A DNA stretch of 64,000 nt from Ursus arctos. Taxonomy: Eukaryota > Chordata > Mammalia > Carnivora > Ursidae. The DNA lies in contig NW_026623056.1 in NCBI RefSeq assembly GCF_023065955.2, forward strand, positions 85,559,256 to 85,623,255, in the 5' to 3' direction. This document shows positions 47,877 to 59,901 of this stretch, one piece after another. The translations under genes were made by a program, and so were the position numbers. The notes under the pieces are model-generated. The model was given only the letters and a program-made list of their open reading frames with translations. It did not search any database and was not told where the DNA came from. Position 1 is the first letter of the stretch. Each line of letters opens with the position of its first letter.

Positions 47877-49601
47877 CAAATATCAATTAAAAGTCAAAGG
47901 AGAAAAGAATTCCTATGTTCATGGGTGATGCTCACATTTTTCTTGATTCTATTATTAGGGTATGAAAAGATTAATGGATAGCTAATGTCTACAGAGGAGA
48001 AAATAACTGGAAAATTCTTGAATTACATAGACATTTGCTCTTCGATTCCCAACTATTATTGGTTCTTTACCAAATTCCAGTGGACTCTAACTTGGTAGTT
48101 ATCTCCTTAAATTAGAGAAACATGAAATAGGCCATTTGAAAATTAAAATAAATAAAATCAGACTATTTTGTGCATGTAGTGAGTAGGTTCAGGGAATTGA
48201 TTATTCCCAGGGTGGATGAAAGGTATGAGACCATTCACAACTGACAGAATCATAAAGGATTATTGAAAGAGACAGTAATTGTCCTGAGATTGATAGCATA
48301 TCCTCTAAGAAGACAGACTTTGACCTTCACCCACAGCAATAATTCTATCTTATTCAAAAAGAGCTGGTACTAAACAGAGATCCAGTAGATTCTGGATGGA
48401 CTCCTGGATGTAGATCCACCAGAATTAAAAAGTCATCTTAGATCAATTTTACCAGAAGAAATATTTCTCAAGCACTACAGATCAAATGACCATCACCTAA
48501 GAACATTATTCCAAGAAACAACCCCTACTCACTTCCACCATAAACCAATCTAACATGATTTCCCTAAAGTGTCTTCCGAGCAGGAGCCAACATGCTCTGG
48601 AAGCAGCCCCTGTTTCTGTTCTGTATCACATCACTTATGCTGGACAAATGGTGATTCACACCTAATTTCAACAAGGACCACAAAGAACAAATGGGTCTCC
48701 CCAGCATCCCAAGAGAATACCTTATATTCAGACTTGCTTTTTAATGATAACTCTTCATTGTTCACAAAATATCTAGTCAAACCATGGGACATTTGCTCAA
48801 GTCAAAATTCATTCCAAATGGCCATGAAGTCTATCTATTTTATGTCTTTGGCTTAGTGAAAGCTAACCATCCATATTGTTTAAATCAATTAAATTGGAGA
48901 ACCAATGGTCTCCAAGCATGCCCAGCTGCTCACTGTGCCTTAAGTAATGAATAGTAGGTCTTATTTTTATTTAGTACTTTTATCCTAGTCACCTGGTCTC
49001 TTTTAAAAAGAAATGCTTCTAAAACTAATATTTACTTGTTCCTCCAGAAATACTTTAATTGGCTTTGTGAAATCAATGGTTCCCTTGATAATTGATAAGA
49101 GAGTGTCTCTTTTCCCTGTCCTGGCAATATCTTGGTTTAAATAACAGGACAGATAATTCTTTCACAAATATGAAAAACAGATTTTCGGAAACAAGCTTAT
49201 TTTATTAAGCCATGTTATTTAATTTTATCTGACATTTGCAAGTCATTTTTGCTAGTAAGCACTCTACATTAATACCTTGAGTTCACATAGAGTTTAACAA
49301 TATGAATTTCCATTCAGAGGAAGGGATAATATATGTTTGGCAGAAGCCAAGTTCATGAAGAATTAACAGTTATCAAATCCCAAAGGGAAACAAATTCTCT
49401 CTGTTTCTCTCTTGCCAGCTGTCAAGCATCCAATTTGCACTTTCAAATTCTGTGTGTTTTACTACATTCAGAAATGAGAGTACTGGTAACTCCTTAGCAC
49501 ATCCATGTCCATCCATAGCAAATCCAAACATGTACAGGTGAACAACTGCCACTGAGGTAGAAAAAACATATCAACATATCAACTTCAAATATTTTCATAT
49601 T
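47877..49601. other. AT-rich single-copy stretch, no gene seen
   Basis: Nothing recognised. A 95-codon frame at 48569 has no domain or context and is not called. Confidence 0.45.
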
Positions 49602-49617
49602 AAGAATAGCCAGAATG

Positions 49618-49814
49618 GGGCGCCTGGGTAGCGCAGTCCTTAAGCGTCTGCCTTCGGCTCAGGGCGTGATCCCGGCGTTCCGGGATCGAGTCCCACATCG
49701 GGCTCCTCCGCTGGGACCCTGCTTCTTCCTCTCCCACTCCCCCTGCTTGTGTTCCCTCTCTCGCTGGCTGTCTCTCTGTCACATAAATAAATAAAATCTT
49801 AAATAAAAAAAAAA
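49618..49814 (+). mobile_element. SINEC (Can-SINE), youngest-looking, perfect TSD
   Basis: ggggcgcctgggtagcgcag head, cgtgatcccggcgttccggg with all CpG sites retained, CT-rich middle, AAATAAATAAAATCTT and A tail. Perfect 16-bp TSD aagaatagccagaatg at 49602-49617 and 49815-49830. Retained CpGs and the exact TSD argue for a very recent insertion. Confidence 0.97.
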
Positions 49815-50167
49815 AAGAATAGCCAGAATGAAACACAGAAAATAATCTATTTTTATATGCTTAAATAGATGTGACAAAAACCATTCTAAACTTACAAATT
49901 AAATAGATCCCTAAGAAGTGGTGTTAAATAAAAACTGGTCATCGAATCTTCTTTCCCACTGACCTACATTTTAAGACATATAAAATATGGCTCCCAGTTT
50001 TAAAATGTGGAAACCAAGAATACAAATAGAAAATATTGAAAAAACATAGATCTTTAAGGGAAAGTTGTGTTCTTACTATAAATAACACATATGAAAATAA
50101 ACTGTTTTGAGTGGATGTTCAAATCTCCACCATTCCCTGGGTCTTCAGAATTGTTGTTTAATTTGCA

Positions 50168-50250
50168 AAAAACAAAACCAAAAACTAACGAATAAAACCA
50201 AAAAACCTCCCCAAAACAAACAAACAAAAACAAAAACAAAACAAAAAAAC
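50168..50250. repeat. A-rich (AAAAC)n tract
   Basis: Irregular AAAC/AAAAC units with interruptions. It may be an old retroelement tail, but no body is recognisable upstream. Confidence 0.8.
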
Positions 50251-50269
50251 TGTATCTATCTGGAAAACT

Positions 50270-50620
50270 CCTACTCAATTCTAAATGTTAACCCAAATAC
50301 CACCATCTCTGCATACCTAGCTTTCCCTGCTCTGTAATCCATAAGGGAAAAAAATGTCCACACCATTCCATGAGCGCTGGGGCAGAATTAGGGTACTTCC
50401 TTCCTCTCCTGGCACCTAAATGTTCCTCCTTCATAGCCTCAGGACCAATTACTGTCATCATTCTTGAGAGTCTAGATCCTCCACTGGACCTTGTGCTCCC
50501 TGAGGAGGGAGTGCTTAATCAATCTTTGGAGGTCCAGTGCCTCTGTCAGTACCTGGCATCTCATTGGTACTAAGTAAGCACTTATGAATGAGTGAACAAA
50601 TGAAAGAATTAATGATTTTG
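50270..50620 (+). mobile_element. Possible L2 LINE fragment
   Basis: cactggaccttgtgctccct with gaggagggagtg, a cctctgtcagtacctggcatc block and agtaagcacttatgaatgagtgaac resemble the L2 3' end. The upstream ctcctactcaattctaaatg and accaccatctctgcatacc blocks fit the L2 ORF end. Confidence 0.5.
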
Positions 50621-50624
50621 AAAG

Positions 50625-50790
50625 GAAATATAATCAATAATATTGTACTAACTTTGTATGGTGACAAATGGTAACTAGACTTATTGTGGGGACCATTTTG
50701 TAATATGTAAAAATATCAAATCACTATGATGTACACCTGAAACTAATATTGTATTTTAGTTAAATAATACATAAATCAGCATTTTGAATT
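50625..50790 (+). mobile_element. Old L1 3' UTR end
   Basis: ggtgacaaatggtaactaga, gtggggaccattttgtaatatg, aaatcactatgatgtacacc and tgaaactaatattgtatttt are the standard end of older mammalian L1 3' UTRs, in sense orientation and 5'-truncated. Confidence 0.75.
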
Positions 50791-53179
50791 CTTAAAAGCT
50801 TATTGTAGATACTGCCTAGATTGCCCCCTATGGATGATTCAGAAACACTTTCAGTTATCAGGTCCCCTTTATCTCCTAGTGTCAATATGGGGTAATTTTA
50901 GTTTGGTTGCTCTAAATAAACTGAACTCTCTGATTTCGGAAGTCAGCATTGACAGACCTCTTAGACCTGAGGTGCTCATCTGCTCACCTCAGATGACTCA
51001 GCAATGGACTAGAGCCTAAGACATGCTGCAATGTCTCAACTGACAGACTTTTTAAAGTGCTATCCCCAGGTAATTAACAAGTATTGCTAGAGGGACTATG
51101 TAGTTTACAGAGCAGGAACAACTCTGGACCTGAAGGAAGGAGCAAAGTTACCAATTAAAGTATGTGTAACATCTAAACAGCAAACAGGAGAGAAATGCAA
51201 AGAAGGGTGCATAGTCAAGGGCCAACACATTCTCACAAGCAGGCCATACAATATCCACATCATATGCTTATGCTGATGGCAATGTCTCACCTGCAGACTT
51301 TAAAGAGTTGTCCAGATGGATGGCTCAGCACATACCAGCTTTTAGAATCTTCCTGAGAAAGAGCTTTGAGTAATCACCCACAAGGTTGTGATCAATATCT
51401 TAACCTCCCCAACCCTCTGGGATATCAAAAGACTGACAGGTGGTTGTGAGGCAGAGTATCAAGAAAGAGGTGATGGATAAAACCAGCCTAGAAAAATGAC
51501 CCACAATGTTTTTCTGCAGGCTTGAGTCATAAAAAATTAAAGGCCATTTTAAGGTACACTGGGTATTGATGGAATTGCAACCAAAATGACAACAGAGGCC
51601 TCAATGTTTTCAATAGATAAAGAGAAGAGAATCCCCAACTGTAAATAAAATACCAGCAGACCTTACTAGTGGGTGGGGAAGTAGAAGATTCTCTAACGCA
51701 TATTAGATGGCAAAGAGAGAAGGTACTTTTCCTCTTGCATATTTTAGTTTGTTAATTACGAACTTAAAAGTTTGATAACTTAGAGTCTATATTCTACCTG
51801 CTGATTCTTCAGTCTACAAAAAGACTTTTAAATTATCCAAGATACTAGACTCTTCCTAATGCAACCACCAAAGCCTATAGAGGATCAAGTCAGAGATTGG
51901 CTTGAACTGAAACAACCTCGAGAAGGTGTGATGTAAGGTGGGCTTTCAAAATTATCAGTAGCTGAAATCTCTTGGTGTCAGTGGGCGCTCTTGTATTTAA
52001 AAGTATTTAAACCCCCCATGGTGAGGCAAGCATGCAACCAAAGTACAATATTCCTCTAGTACTCTTTAAGTAACTACATGACAAAATTTGTTTACAGAAT
52101 TCACCTCAATAAAACTTGAGAATTCCTAATTCAGTATAATTACAAGTTCTCTTTCTCCTTTTTGTCTCTATAGTCATACATTGCTATCTATTTTCATTTA
52201 TCCAAATTGTTACCAATTTCTGTAATATTGACCATTACCAAGAGCTGTTGTCACTTTCTAATAGCAAGATCTAGATTTTGGAAATCTGAAGAGTTAATGG
52301 CATCTGCAGAAGTTCTCAGCAAAGTAGGTACGAACAGATGTTTATGGTTTCTTTTCATTTCACATTATTCCACTGTTTAATGCACAGAACTAAGAACTGA
52401 TATCATGTAAGCTACTAAATTTTGAATCTGTAATTTCTAACCATCTTTAACAAACTACCAAGAGAAAAAAAAATTAAGACAGTCCTCTATTTTCAAATAA
52501 AATAAAAATCTGTGTGGGGGAGTGGACTGCAGAAAGGAAGTGGAATCCAACTTAAATAATATATTCTTCATGATGAGGGGACTAGAGATACACATTAAAA
52601 GTCCTTAATTATACCTCATCTTTAGACATACTTGTACTGTTCACTAGTGTTATTTCTAGTATTTCAAGCACGCCTCTTAATATTTAGTTTGTTTTTTACG
52701 TGTGCATACACAACTGACAGGCTTAAAGGTTCACATCTGAATACACGATTGATGGGCTTAAAAGTAATGCATGCCTCAGGTTAATATACCACAAAACTTT
52801 CAAATTTTCTTCCAATTTTATAAATTTTTTAAAGCCTATGTTTCTTATCACAGATATCAGCATTTGGGTTCTAAAATTTTCCACTCATTTTTATAAATTA
52901 AGGCCAAAATTTTAGAAATATTCAAACAATTTTACAAACACTGCCTTTCAGTCAAAGATAGCAAAGGGCCAAAGTTGAACAGTCTAGACAAAGGCAACAC
53001 CACACACACAGCTCATTCAGCAGCTGCCTTAGAATCATCATTACATCCATGTGTGAGTAAATTTAGACTCAGAGATCACCTGTACTACCAGATGACATTA
53101 GAAACAATTACTCCAATCTCTGGGCACTTTCTGTATTGAAGCCATACTGGAATAATACCCGTTTCTCACAAAGACCATT
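50791..53179. other. Single-copy DNA with small degenerate direct repeats
   Basis: Two related 40-bp strings, caatgtctcaactgacagac... at 51029 and caatgtctcacctgcagac... at 51280, lie 251 bp apart. Two related 30-bp strings (acaactgacaggcttaaagg, acgattgatgggcttaaaag) sit side by side at 52709-52775. No gene, RNA or transposon body recognised. Confidence 0.4.
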
Positions 53180-53490
53180 GCCCTCAAATTCCCACTTCCA
53201 TGCGGCAGTTTCCTCAGCCTAGAATATTCTTTCTCCACTAATCTTCTCTAATTTTCCTCTGGCTTATTCCTATTGTTCAGTTCTCAACTTAAATGTAGCT
53301 TTCCCTGTACCCCCATATCAGACTCTATCTATCCTCAGTGTCATTGGACACCTGAGGCTTGGCAACATGCCTCAGGCTCATAATGAGGTTTGCTGGCTAT
53401 CTTCCTTGAATGACCATCAATCCTATACACGCAATCCAGAAACCTGCCTCCCCTGTTCGGTCCTACATTCCCAATGCCTGCCACATACAT
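53180..53490 (+). mobile_element. Possible L2 LINE fragment
   Basis: cctcagcctagaatattctttc, ttcagttctcaacttaaatg, gctttccctgtaccccc and a later ccaatgcctgccacatac block match the order of L2 3' sequences. Decayed. Confidence 0.5.
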
Positions 53491-54216
53491 AGTATACTCC
53501 AGACAAGTCTTCATGGGACTGGATTAAACCAAGTTAAATGACAAGTTCATTGAACATAATTTGTATCTGAATGAGATCTTTCTTTTTGTCATGTTTAGGT
53601 AGTAGGGAGACAGAAATGGAGGGGGGTGGGTGGGTGGAGTGGGATTCATCGCTGCATCATGGTGAAACAATCCCATTGAACTATGGAAGCTATTTATGTG
53701 GCGTCCCAGTGGGACAAGTTTTCCTTCTTACAGATAGGTCTCCAAGGGCCAAACAAAGCAAAGTAAGGCTGTAGTTTGAACTGACATCTGCAAAATTTTG
53801 ATCCTCATCCATGTCTTCATACCAACAGAGATCTGATCTCTGTGTGTAGTGGCATCGACTCTCTTTGATCATCTATGTTGGCCACATGTTCCCCTGAAGC
53901 CAGGAAAACAATCCTGTCTTCGGCTGAGAACTGGGAACTTGATTCAAATACAAAACATAGAGCTTAGATTCTAAAATGAGGGCCAAAGTGAGTCCTATAG
54001 TTTTAGGTTTCAGAGAAAAGGTGATATAACAGTGACCCCACATGTTTGACTCCTAATTATCACAAATGGCACCAGCAGCAGCTACTGGACACACAGAGAA
54101 AGCAACCAAAACCACAGGCGAGGAATTGTATATACTTCCTCTTTAAAAAAAAGCAAAGACTGATTGGGAAATAATCAGTCTTAGCCAAGGAGAAATCAAA
54201 AAGGAGGAGTGATAAA
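53491..54216. other. Single-copy stretch, no gene seen
   Basis: Nothing recognised; a short GGGT-rich patch lies at 53621-53640. Confidence 0.4.
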
Positions 54217-54226
54217 ATATAAGCTT

Positions 54227-54532
54227 AGTCACTATACAGTACATCCCAAGTTTTTGATGTAACTAACATAACATAATAGGCGCGCCTGGGTGGTGCAGTC
54301 GTTAAGCGTCTGCCTTCGGCTCAGGGCTTGATCCCGGCGTTATGGGATCGAGCCCCACATCAGGCTCCTCCACTATGAGCCTGCTTCTTCCTCTCCCACT
54401 CCCTCTGCTTGTGTTCCCTCTCTCGCTGGCTGTCTCTATCTCTGTCAAATAAATAAATAAAATCTTTTTTAAAAAATAACATAATAAAAAATTATTATAA
54501 AAAATAAATAAATATATTTAGTCTAAAAAAAT
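54227..54532 (+). mobile_element. Minimal twin-primed L1 carrying a SINE
   Basis: The last bases of an L1 3' UTR are present in two opposed pieces. 54227-54261 is the inverted form of the string ending ...gggatgtactgta-gtgact. 54262-54278, continued at 54487, is the sense string actaacataacataata plus tail. Flanking atataagctt occurs at 54217-54226 and 54533-54542 (10-bp TSD). Without the SINE at 54279-54475 the whole insertion is only about 110 bp including its tail. Confidence 0.82.
54279..54475 (+). mobile_element. SINEC inside the minimal L1
   Basis: Near-consensus SINE with ggcgcgcctgggtggtgcag head. Perfect 11-bp TSD ataacataata at 54268-54278 and 54476-54486. It landed in the L1 terminal sequence, so it is younger than that L1. 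Confidence 0.96.
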
Positions 54533-54542
54533 ATATAAGCTT

Positions 54543-54779
54543 GCTTCTAAGAAAATAGTATTAACAATGAGCTTCTAAACAAAAGTCCTTTTTAAAAATG
54601 CCTAGTTCAGCAAGTTCTCTTTCATCAGAAGTGCTCTGCAGAAACTCAACCGGAGCTTGGCTCTTTGCCTCCTGTTAGGGGCCGCTGTACCTGAGTCACC
54701 AGCAGGTACGGGAATACCAACAGTCCCCTGCCTCAGTGTGGTTACATAAAGCAATACAGAAACAATTTTTGGCTTTGCT
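54543..54779. other. Single-copy stretch
   Basis: No element recognised between the L1/SINE insertion and the candidate noncoding element. Confidence 0.4.
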
Positions 54780-55520
54780 GCAAATGTGCATAATGGAAAG
54801 CAAATATTATTAAAAAGACAATCATTTTTAGTGATTAAAATAATCCAAGGCAGAAAAAATTTCTCCCATAAGTTTCTAAGTTCTCATTTATCATCGTTTT
54901 GCCGCAAGAAGCCAGAGTAATTTTATTTTTCCTGACTTCTATTAAAAAGATCAATACATATGATTCCAAAGAGTCTCGGCTCATGAAAAGATGGAGCAGG
55001 CCTGTAATCACATATGAAAGTATTGGTTGTCATTAGCAGAAAGATTGATCTGAAAAGACAACAGACCCAGAGTGAAAGGGCTTAAAATTTTCCATTGGGC
55101 AGCCCGGCAACTTTCACCTTCCAGATAATTGAATACAGATAACAGATTACCATATTAGAGGAAAGAATTGGATTGGGGATATTCAGTAGATACCCACTTT
55201 AGCAAAGCAATACCAAATTTCTCAATAATGATTTTGTTTGATGCAAAAAAATTAATGCGGCCTGCTGGTACAAAGGTATTGTCCGACGCACATTTAAGTC
55301 AAAGTTCTTAGATGAGATTTTTATACAGTTACCTGTGGCATCAATGACTCTAATAAAAGCACATGTTCAGCTGACTGCTAAAAGAGTTAAGGAACATATT
55401 CAGGCAAATGTCACCGGTGTATTCGATGAACAGAACTTCTTTCAGCTTTCTTCAGTGAATTATTGACATGACCCATGGTGGTGATTGTATAAAACTCACA
55501 AGAACTGAACTCATGGGCAT
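54780..55520. promoter_or_regulatory. Candidate conserved noncoding segment
   Basis: A 740-bp stretch free of repeats, with retained CpGs in an AT-rich setting (gccgcaagaagcc at 54901, ttgtccgacgcac at 55280, caccggtgtattcgatg at 55413) and many short binding-site-like strings (ccagataattg, cagataacagatta, atcaatgactc). Texture suggests constraint; there is no direct evidence of function. Confidence 0.25.
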
Positions 55521-56639
55521 GTAAAGAGTTTTCTTCACTGTGTAGCTCTCCTTTCCTGAAACCCACTTACAGGCATAAAAAAAAATGCTAACTATAAATC
55601 AAGATGGAATTTTTATAGGACCTTGAAAGGGCACAGTGAACTTGGAAATTCAGAGTTGTGGTCTGAAGACATTTTAAACTGGAGGGCAACATTTCGGTAT
55701 CTTTATCTTTGTCCTACACATGTACAATATTGACACACCTGAGGATGGTGCTTCCATGCTCCAAAATTAATAGATAAGATGAAAGAGGAGCCGAGACCAG
55801 CACGAGATGCTATTAACCAAAGACCGGCCCGCATGGTTTTTTTTCTTAAACATCTGATATTTTATCACTCTTCAATCCCTATACTTACTTAGCTGCCAAC
55901 AATAACTGGACATCTCACAGTAATCAGATCTGTTCATGATTATTAAGCACTGATCATTTTCATAATAACCTAAAAGCTGATCGTGGAGAAAGAAAACAAC
56001 ATCACTTGCCCAAAATAGTAATGTTGACAGTGTTAGTGTTAAGAACCATTGTTTGTAATGGACTTCAATAGAGTTTAAAAGACATTTTATGTAAGTGTGA
56101 TACTCTACAAGCCTCCCATGAATTTTTAAATGCTTTCATTGTCTACATTTTACACAAAATCACATTGTCACGGCGTCCACTAGACACTTCAATGCACACA
56201 AAGCAAACCTGCTTTCCTCCATGCCTAAATTAAACAAAACATAAACACTTGTTTTTATGAAAATACCAGAAAATGTTCATGCTTTTGGAATTTCCTGTAA
56301 TAACAGTATCAGGAGTAAATTCCTCTAAATACAGAGGACAGGAATAAGACCAGCCAGGAATTATTTTTAGTTTTTCAAACTTAGTAAATTCTTTCCCATT
56401 TTCAGCTGAACAGATCTTTTTCTTGCAACTAAGTAAACATCTCCATTTTACTAATGAAGTCAGTATTTTTAAGAAAAGGAGGAAAATGATTTTTCCCATG
56501 AGTCCTTCATACAGGATTCTATGTAAGTGTATGTGTACATGTTTTTAAGCCATGTTGGTAATGAGACCACAACCTTAAAGGCAATTCTCTTTTTAAGAAG
56601 ACTGAAGTTATAGTCACTCTAGGGCACTATTACTTTATC
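55521..56639. other. AT-rich single-copy stretch, no gene seen
   Basis: Nothing recognised on either strand. Confidence 0.4.
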
Positions 56640-56739
56640 GTGGTGAGCACTGAGTAATGTATGGAATTGTTAATATATTCTACACCTGAAACTAATATAA
56701 TATTGTATGTTAATTCTACTTCAATAAAGTAAGTAAAGA
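56640..56739 (+). mobile_element. Old L1 3' UTR end
   Basis: gtgagcactgagtaatgtatgg, tctacacctgaaactaatat and gtatgttaattctacttc form the end of an older carnivore L1 3' UTR. Its tail has become the ACAT repeat that follows. Confidence 0.8.
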
Positions 56740-56769
56740 CATACGTACATACATACATACATACATACA
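56740..56769. repeat. (ACAT)n microsatellite in L1 tail
   Basis: About seven ACAT units, one with a cgta change, directly downstream of the L1 end. Confidence 0.92.
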
Positions 56770-57271
56770 GTGGAGCAGAATAGCTCTCCAAGATTGCAGT
56801 GGGATGCAGAAACTGTCCATCTTTGTTCTGATGAAGGGTTCTCAAATGATGACTGTGGAGTCATAAGACACCACAATGGACAGACAGCCCATGATGTAGC
56901 TATGAACATTGTGGCAGGTGCACCTGTCAAGTGTTTATTCCTCCGTTGTCCTTCCCTGTCTCGTCTACACCTTGATGAAAGGTCTATCATATGATATCCT
57001 GGGTTGACATGCTCTCAAGGGAGATGACAGACTAGCTAGTATGATGCTCCAGGCTACACACCAGGCTCCAGTTTGCACTGGGCTGTGCTGCTGTGATATA
57101 TGTGAGACGTACCTCATTCCTATCCTCTGTGTGTAGTCCGTCAAAGACAAAAAGTGCTGAGGCACACAATATGATGTAAACAGGGGTTCGAACATTCTGT
57201 GTTTCCTAATACTATGAAAATTATAGCATTTTTTAATAAAAAGACAAAATAAGAGAGAAAAGTATAACTCT
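56770..57271. other. Single-copy stretch, no gene seen
   Basis: Nothing recognised. Confidence 0.4.
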
Positions 57272-57640
57272 ATTAGCCAGGGTTCACCAGAGAAACAGAA
57301 CTGATGGGAGATGTAAATATATATATTTATTTATATTGAGGTCCATGAAGAGCCAATGTTTCAGTTCAATTTTAAAGACAGGAAAAATCCAGTGTCCCAG
57401 GTCAAAGCCATTTAGGAAGGAGGAGTTCTCTATTACTCAGAGAGGTCCAGTCTTTTTGTTCTATTAAAGCCTTCAACTGATTGGATGAGGTCCACCCACA
57501 TTAGGGACGGCAATCTGCTTTACTTACCAATTGAAGTGTTAACTTCACCTTCAGGGAAACACCCAGAATAATGTTTGACCAAATATCTGGGAACCTCATG
57601 ACCCAAATTTACATAAAATTAACTGTCATGGTAACTTTGT
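57272..57640 (-). mobile_element. Old LTR-like mammalian repeat
   Basis: attagccagggttcaccaga with gaaacagaactgatggg, then tttttgttctattaaagcc with ttcaactgattggatgagg, tccacccacattagggacgg with caatctgctttactta, a ggaaacacccagaataatg block and acataaaattaactgtcatg at the end. This is the inverted form of a widespread mammalian repeat that starts tgatggttaattttatgt. I do not assign the family name with certainty. Confidence 0.6.
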
Positions 57641-57762
57641 CAAATATTAAGCAAATACACTTTTTCTTCTGTTTGTCTTAATACAAATGATAATGTAATT
57701 TTCTGTTCATCCCTTTTTTGTGATGATTCTTTTTGTCCATTTTGTTTAAATATTTCTTTGGC

Positions 57763-59102
57763 ATAATAATGGCGAGAGTGGGTATCCTTGTCGTGTTCCT
57801 GATCTTAAGGGAAAGGCTTTCACGTTTTCCCCACTGAGAATGATATTTGCTGTAGGCTTTTCATAGATGGTTTTTATGAAATTGAGGAATGTACCCACTA
57901 TCCCTACACTCTGAAGGGTTTTAATCAGGAAAGGATGCTGTATTTTGTCAAATGCTTTTTCTGCATCAATTGAGAGGATCATATGGTTCTTGACTCTTTG
58001 ATTGTTGATATGATCTATCACACCGATCGATTTGCGAATGTTGAACCACCCTTGCATCCCAGGGATGAATCCCACTTGGTCATGATGGATAATCCTTTTA
58101 ATGTACTGTTGGATCCTATTAGCAGGGATCTTGTTGAGAATCCATATTCATCAGGGATATCAGTCTGTAATTCTCCTTTTTGATGAGGTCTTTGCCTGGT
58201 TTGGGGATCAAGGCAATACTGGCCTCATAGAATGAGTTTGGTAGTTTTCCTTCTGTTTCTATTTTTTGAAACAGCTTCAGGAGAACGGGTATTATTTCTT
58301 CTTTGAATGTTTGGTAGAATTCCCCAGGGAATTTGTCAGGCCCTGGACTCTTGTTTTTGGGGAGGTTTTTGATCACTGCTTCAATCTCTTCATAATTAAT
58401 TGGTCTGTTTAAATAATCAATTTCTTCCTGTTTCAGTCTTGGTAGTTTATAGGTTTCCAGGAAGGCATCCATTTCTTCCAGGTTGTTTAATTTATTGGCA
58501 TAAAGCTGTTGATAAAAGTTTCTAATGATCCTTCCTATTTCATTGGTGTTGGTTGTAACCTCTCCTTTTTCATTCATAATTTTATTAATTTGGGTCCTTT
58601 CTCTATTCTTTTGAATAAGTCTGGCCAGTGGCTTATCAATCTTATTTATTCTTTCAAAGAACCAGCTTCTAGTTCTGTTGATCTGCTCTACTGTGCTCCT
58701 GGTTTCTAATTCATTGATCTCTACTCTTATCTTGATCAACTGCTTTCTGGTGCGTGGGTTAGGCCTGTTCTTCTGTTCCAGCTCCAGCTTCTTGAGGTGA
58801 GAATATAAAAACTGCATTTTAGATTTTTGAATTCTTTTGAGTGAGGCTTGGATGGCTATGTATTTTCCCCGTAGGAGCGCCTTTGCAGTGTCCCATAGGT
58901 TTTGGACCATTGTGTTTTCATTCTCGTTGGTCTCCATAAATTGTTTAAATTGATTTTTAATTTCCTGGTTTACCCAATCATTCTTGAGCAGGATGGTTCT
59001 TAGTTTCCAAGTGTTTGAGTTTCTTCCTAATTTTTCCTTGTGATTGAGTTCCAATTTCAAAGAATTGTGGTCTGAGAATATGCAGGGAATAATTTCAGTC
59101 TT
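57763..59102 (-). pseudogene. L1D ORF2, inverted piece: endonuclease end to RT motif B
   Basis: Reads on the minus strand from the end of the endonuclease domain ([16 protein letters not shown]) through the Z region ([16 protein letters not shown] near 58935) and the fingers ([10 protein letters not shown]) to motif A ([12 protein letters not shown] near 57960) and motif B ([11 protein letters not shown], with Tyr where L1C has Cys). An 8-bp net deletion at about 58138-58141 shifts the frame. The catalytic FADD is absent because the insertion ends before it. Non-functional. Confidence 0.92.
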
Positions 59103-59901
59103 GCGGGACTTCATCAAGATAAAAAGCTTCTGCACAGCCAAGGAAATAGTCAAAGAAAACTAAGAGGCAGCCCACAGAATGGGAGAAGATATTTGCAAAT
59201 GACACTACAGATAAAGATTAGTATCCAAGATCTACAAAGAACTTCTCAAACTCAATACACAGGAAACAAATAATCAAATCAAAAAATGGGCAGAAGATAT
59301 GAACAGACACTTTTCCAATGATGACATACAAATGGCTAACAGACACATGAAAAAATGTTCAAAATCATTAGCCATCAGGGAAATTCAAATCAAAACCACA
59401 TTGAGATACCACCTTATGCCAGTTAGAATGGCAAAAATTGACAAGGCAGGAAACAACAAACGTTGGAAAGGATGTGGAGAAAGGGGATCCCTCTTACACT
59501 GTTGGTGGGAATGCAAGTTGGTACAGGCACTTTGGAAAACAGTGTGGAGGTCCCTTAAAAAGTTAGAAATAGAGCTACCCTATGATCCAGCAATTGCACT
59601 ACTGGGTAGTTACCCCAAAGATACAGACGTAGTGAAGAGAAGGGCCATATGCACCCCAATGTTCATAGCAGCATTGTCCACAATATCTAAATTGTGGAAG
59701 GAGCTGAGATGCCCTTCACCAGATGACTGGATTAAGAAGATGTGGTCCATATATACAATGGAATATTACTCAGCTATCAGAAAGAACGATTACTCAACAT
59801 TTGCAGCAACATGGACGGGACTGGAGGAGATTGTGCTAAGTGAAATAAGTCAAGTAGACAAGGACAATTATCATATGGTTTCACTCATTTATGGTACATA
59901 A
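59103..59901 (+). pseudogene. L1D ORF2, sense piece: C-terminal domain
   Basis: Starts at [13 protein letters not shown] and ends at the taa 59899-59901 after [11 protein letters not shown] one-base insertion at about 59152-59160 creates an in-frame stop at 59161. A one-base loss near 59216 restores frame, after which 200 codons from 59299 are open, including the Cys/His-rich [15 protein letters not shown] region (about 59478-59520). No expression expected. Confidence 0.92.

Noticed and set aside
57740..58183. Idea that the minus-strand RT fragment is a retroviral pol
   Set aside because: Motifs ([22 protein letters not shown]) and the attached 3' UTR identify it as L1 ORF2; no gag, protease, integrase or paired LTRs are present.
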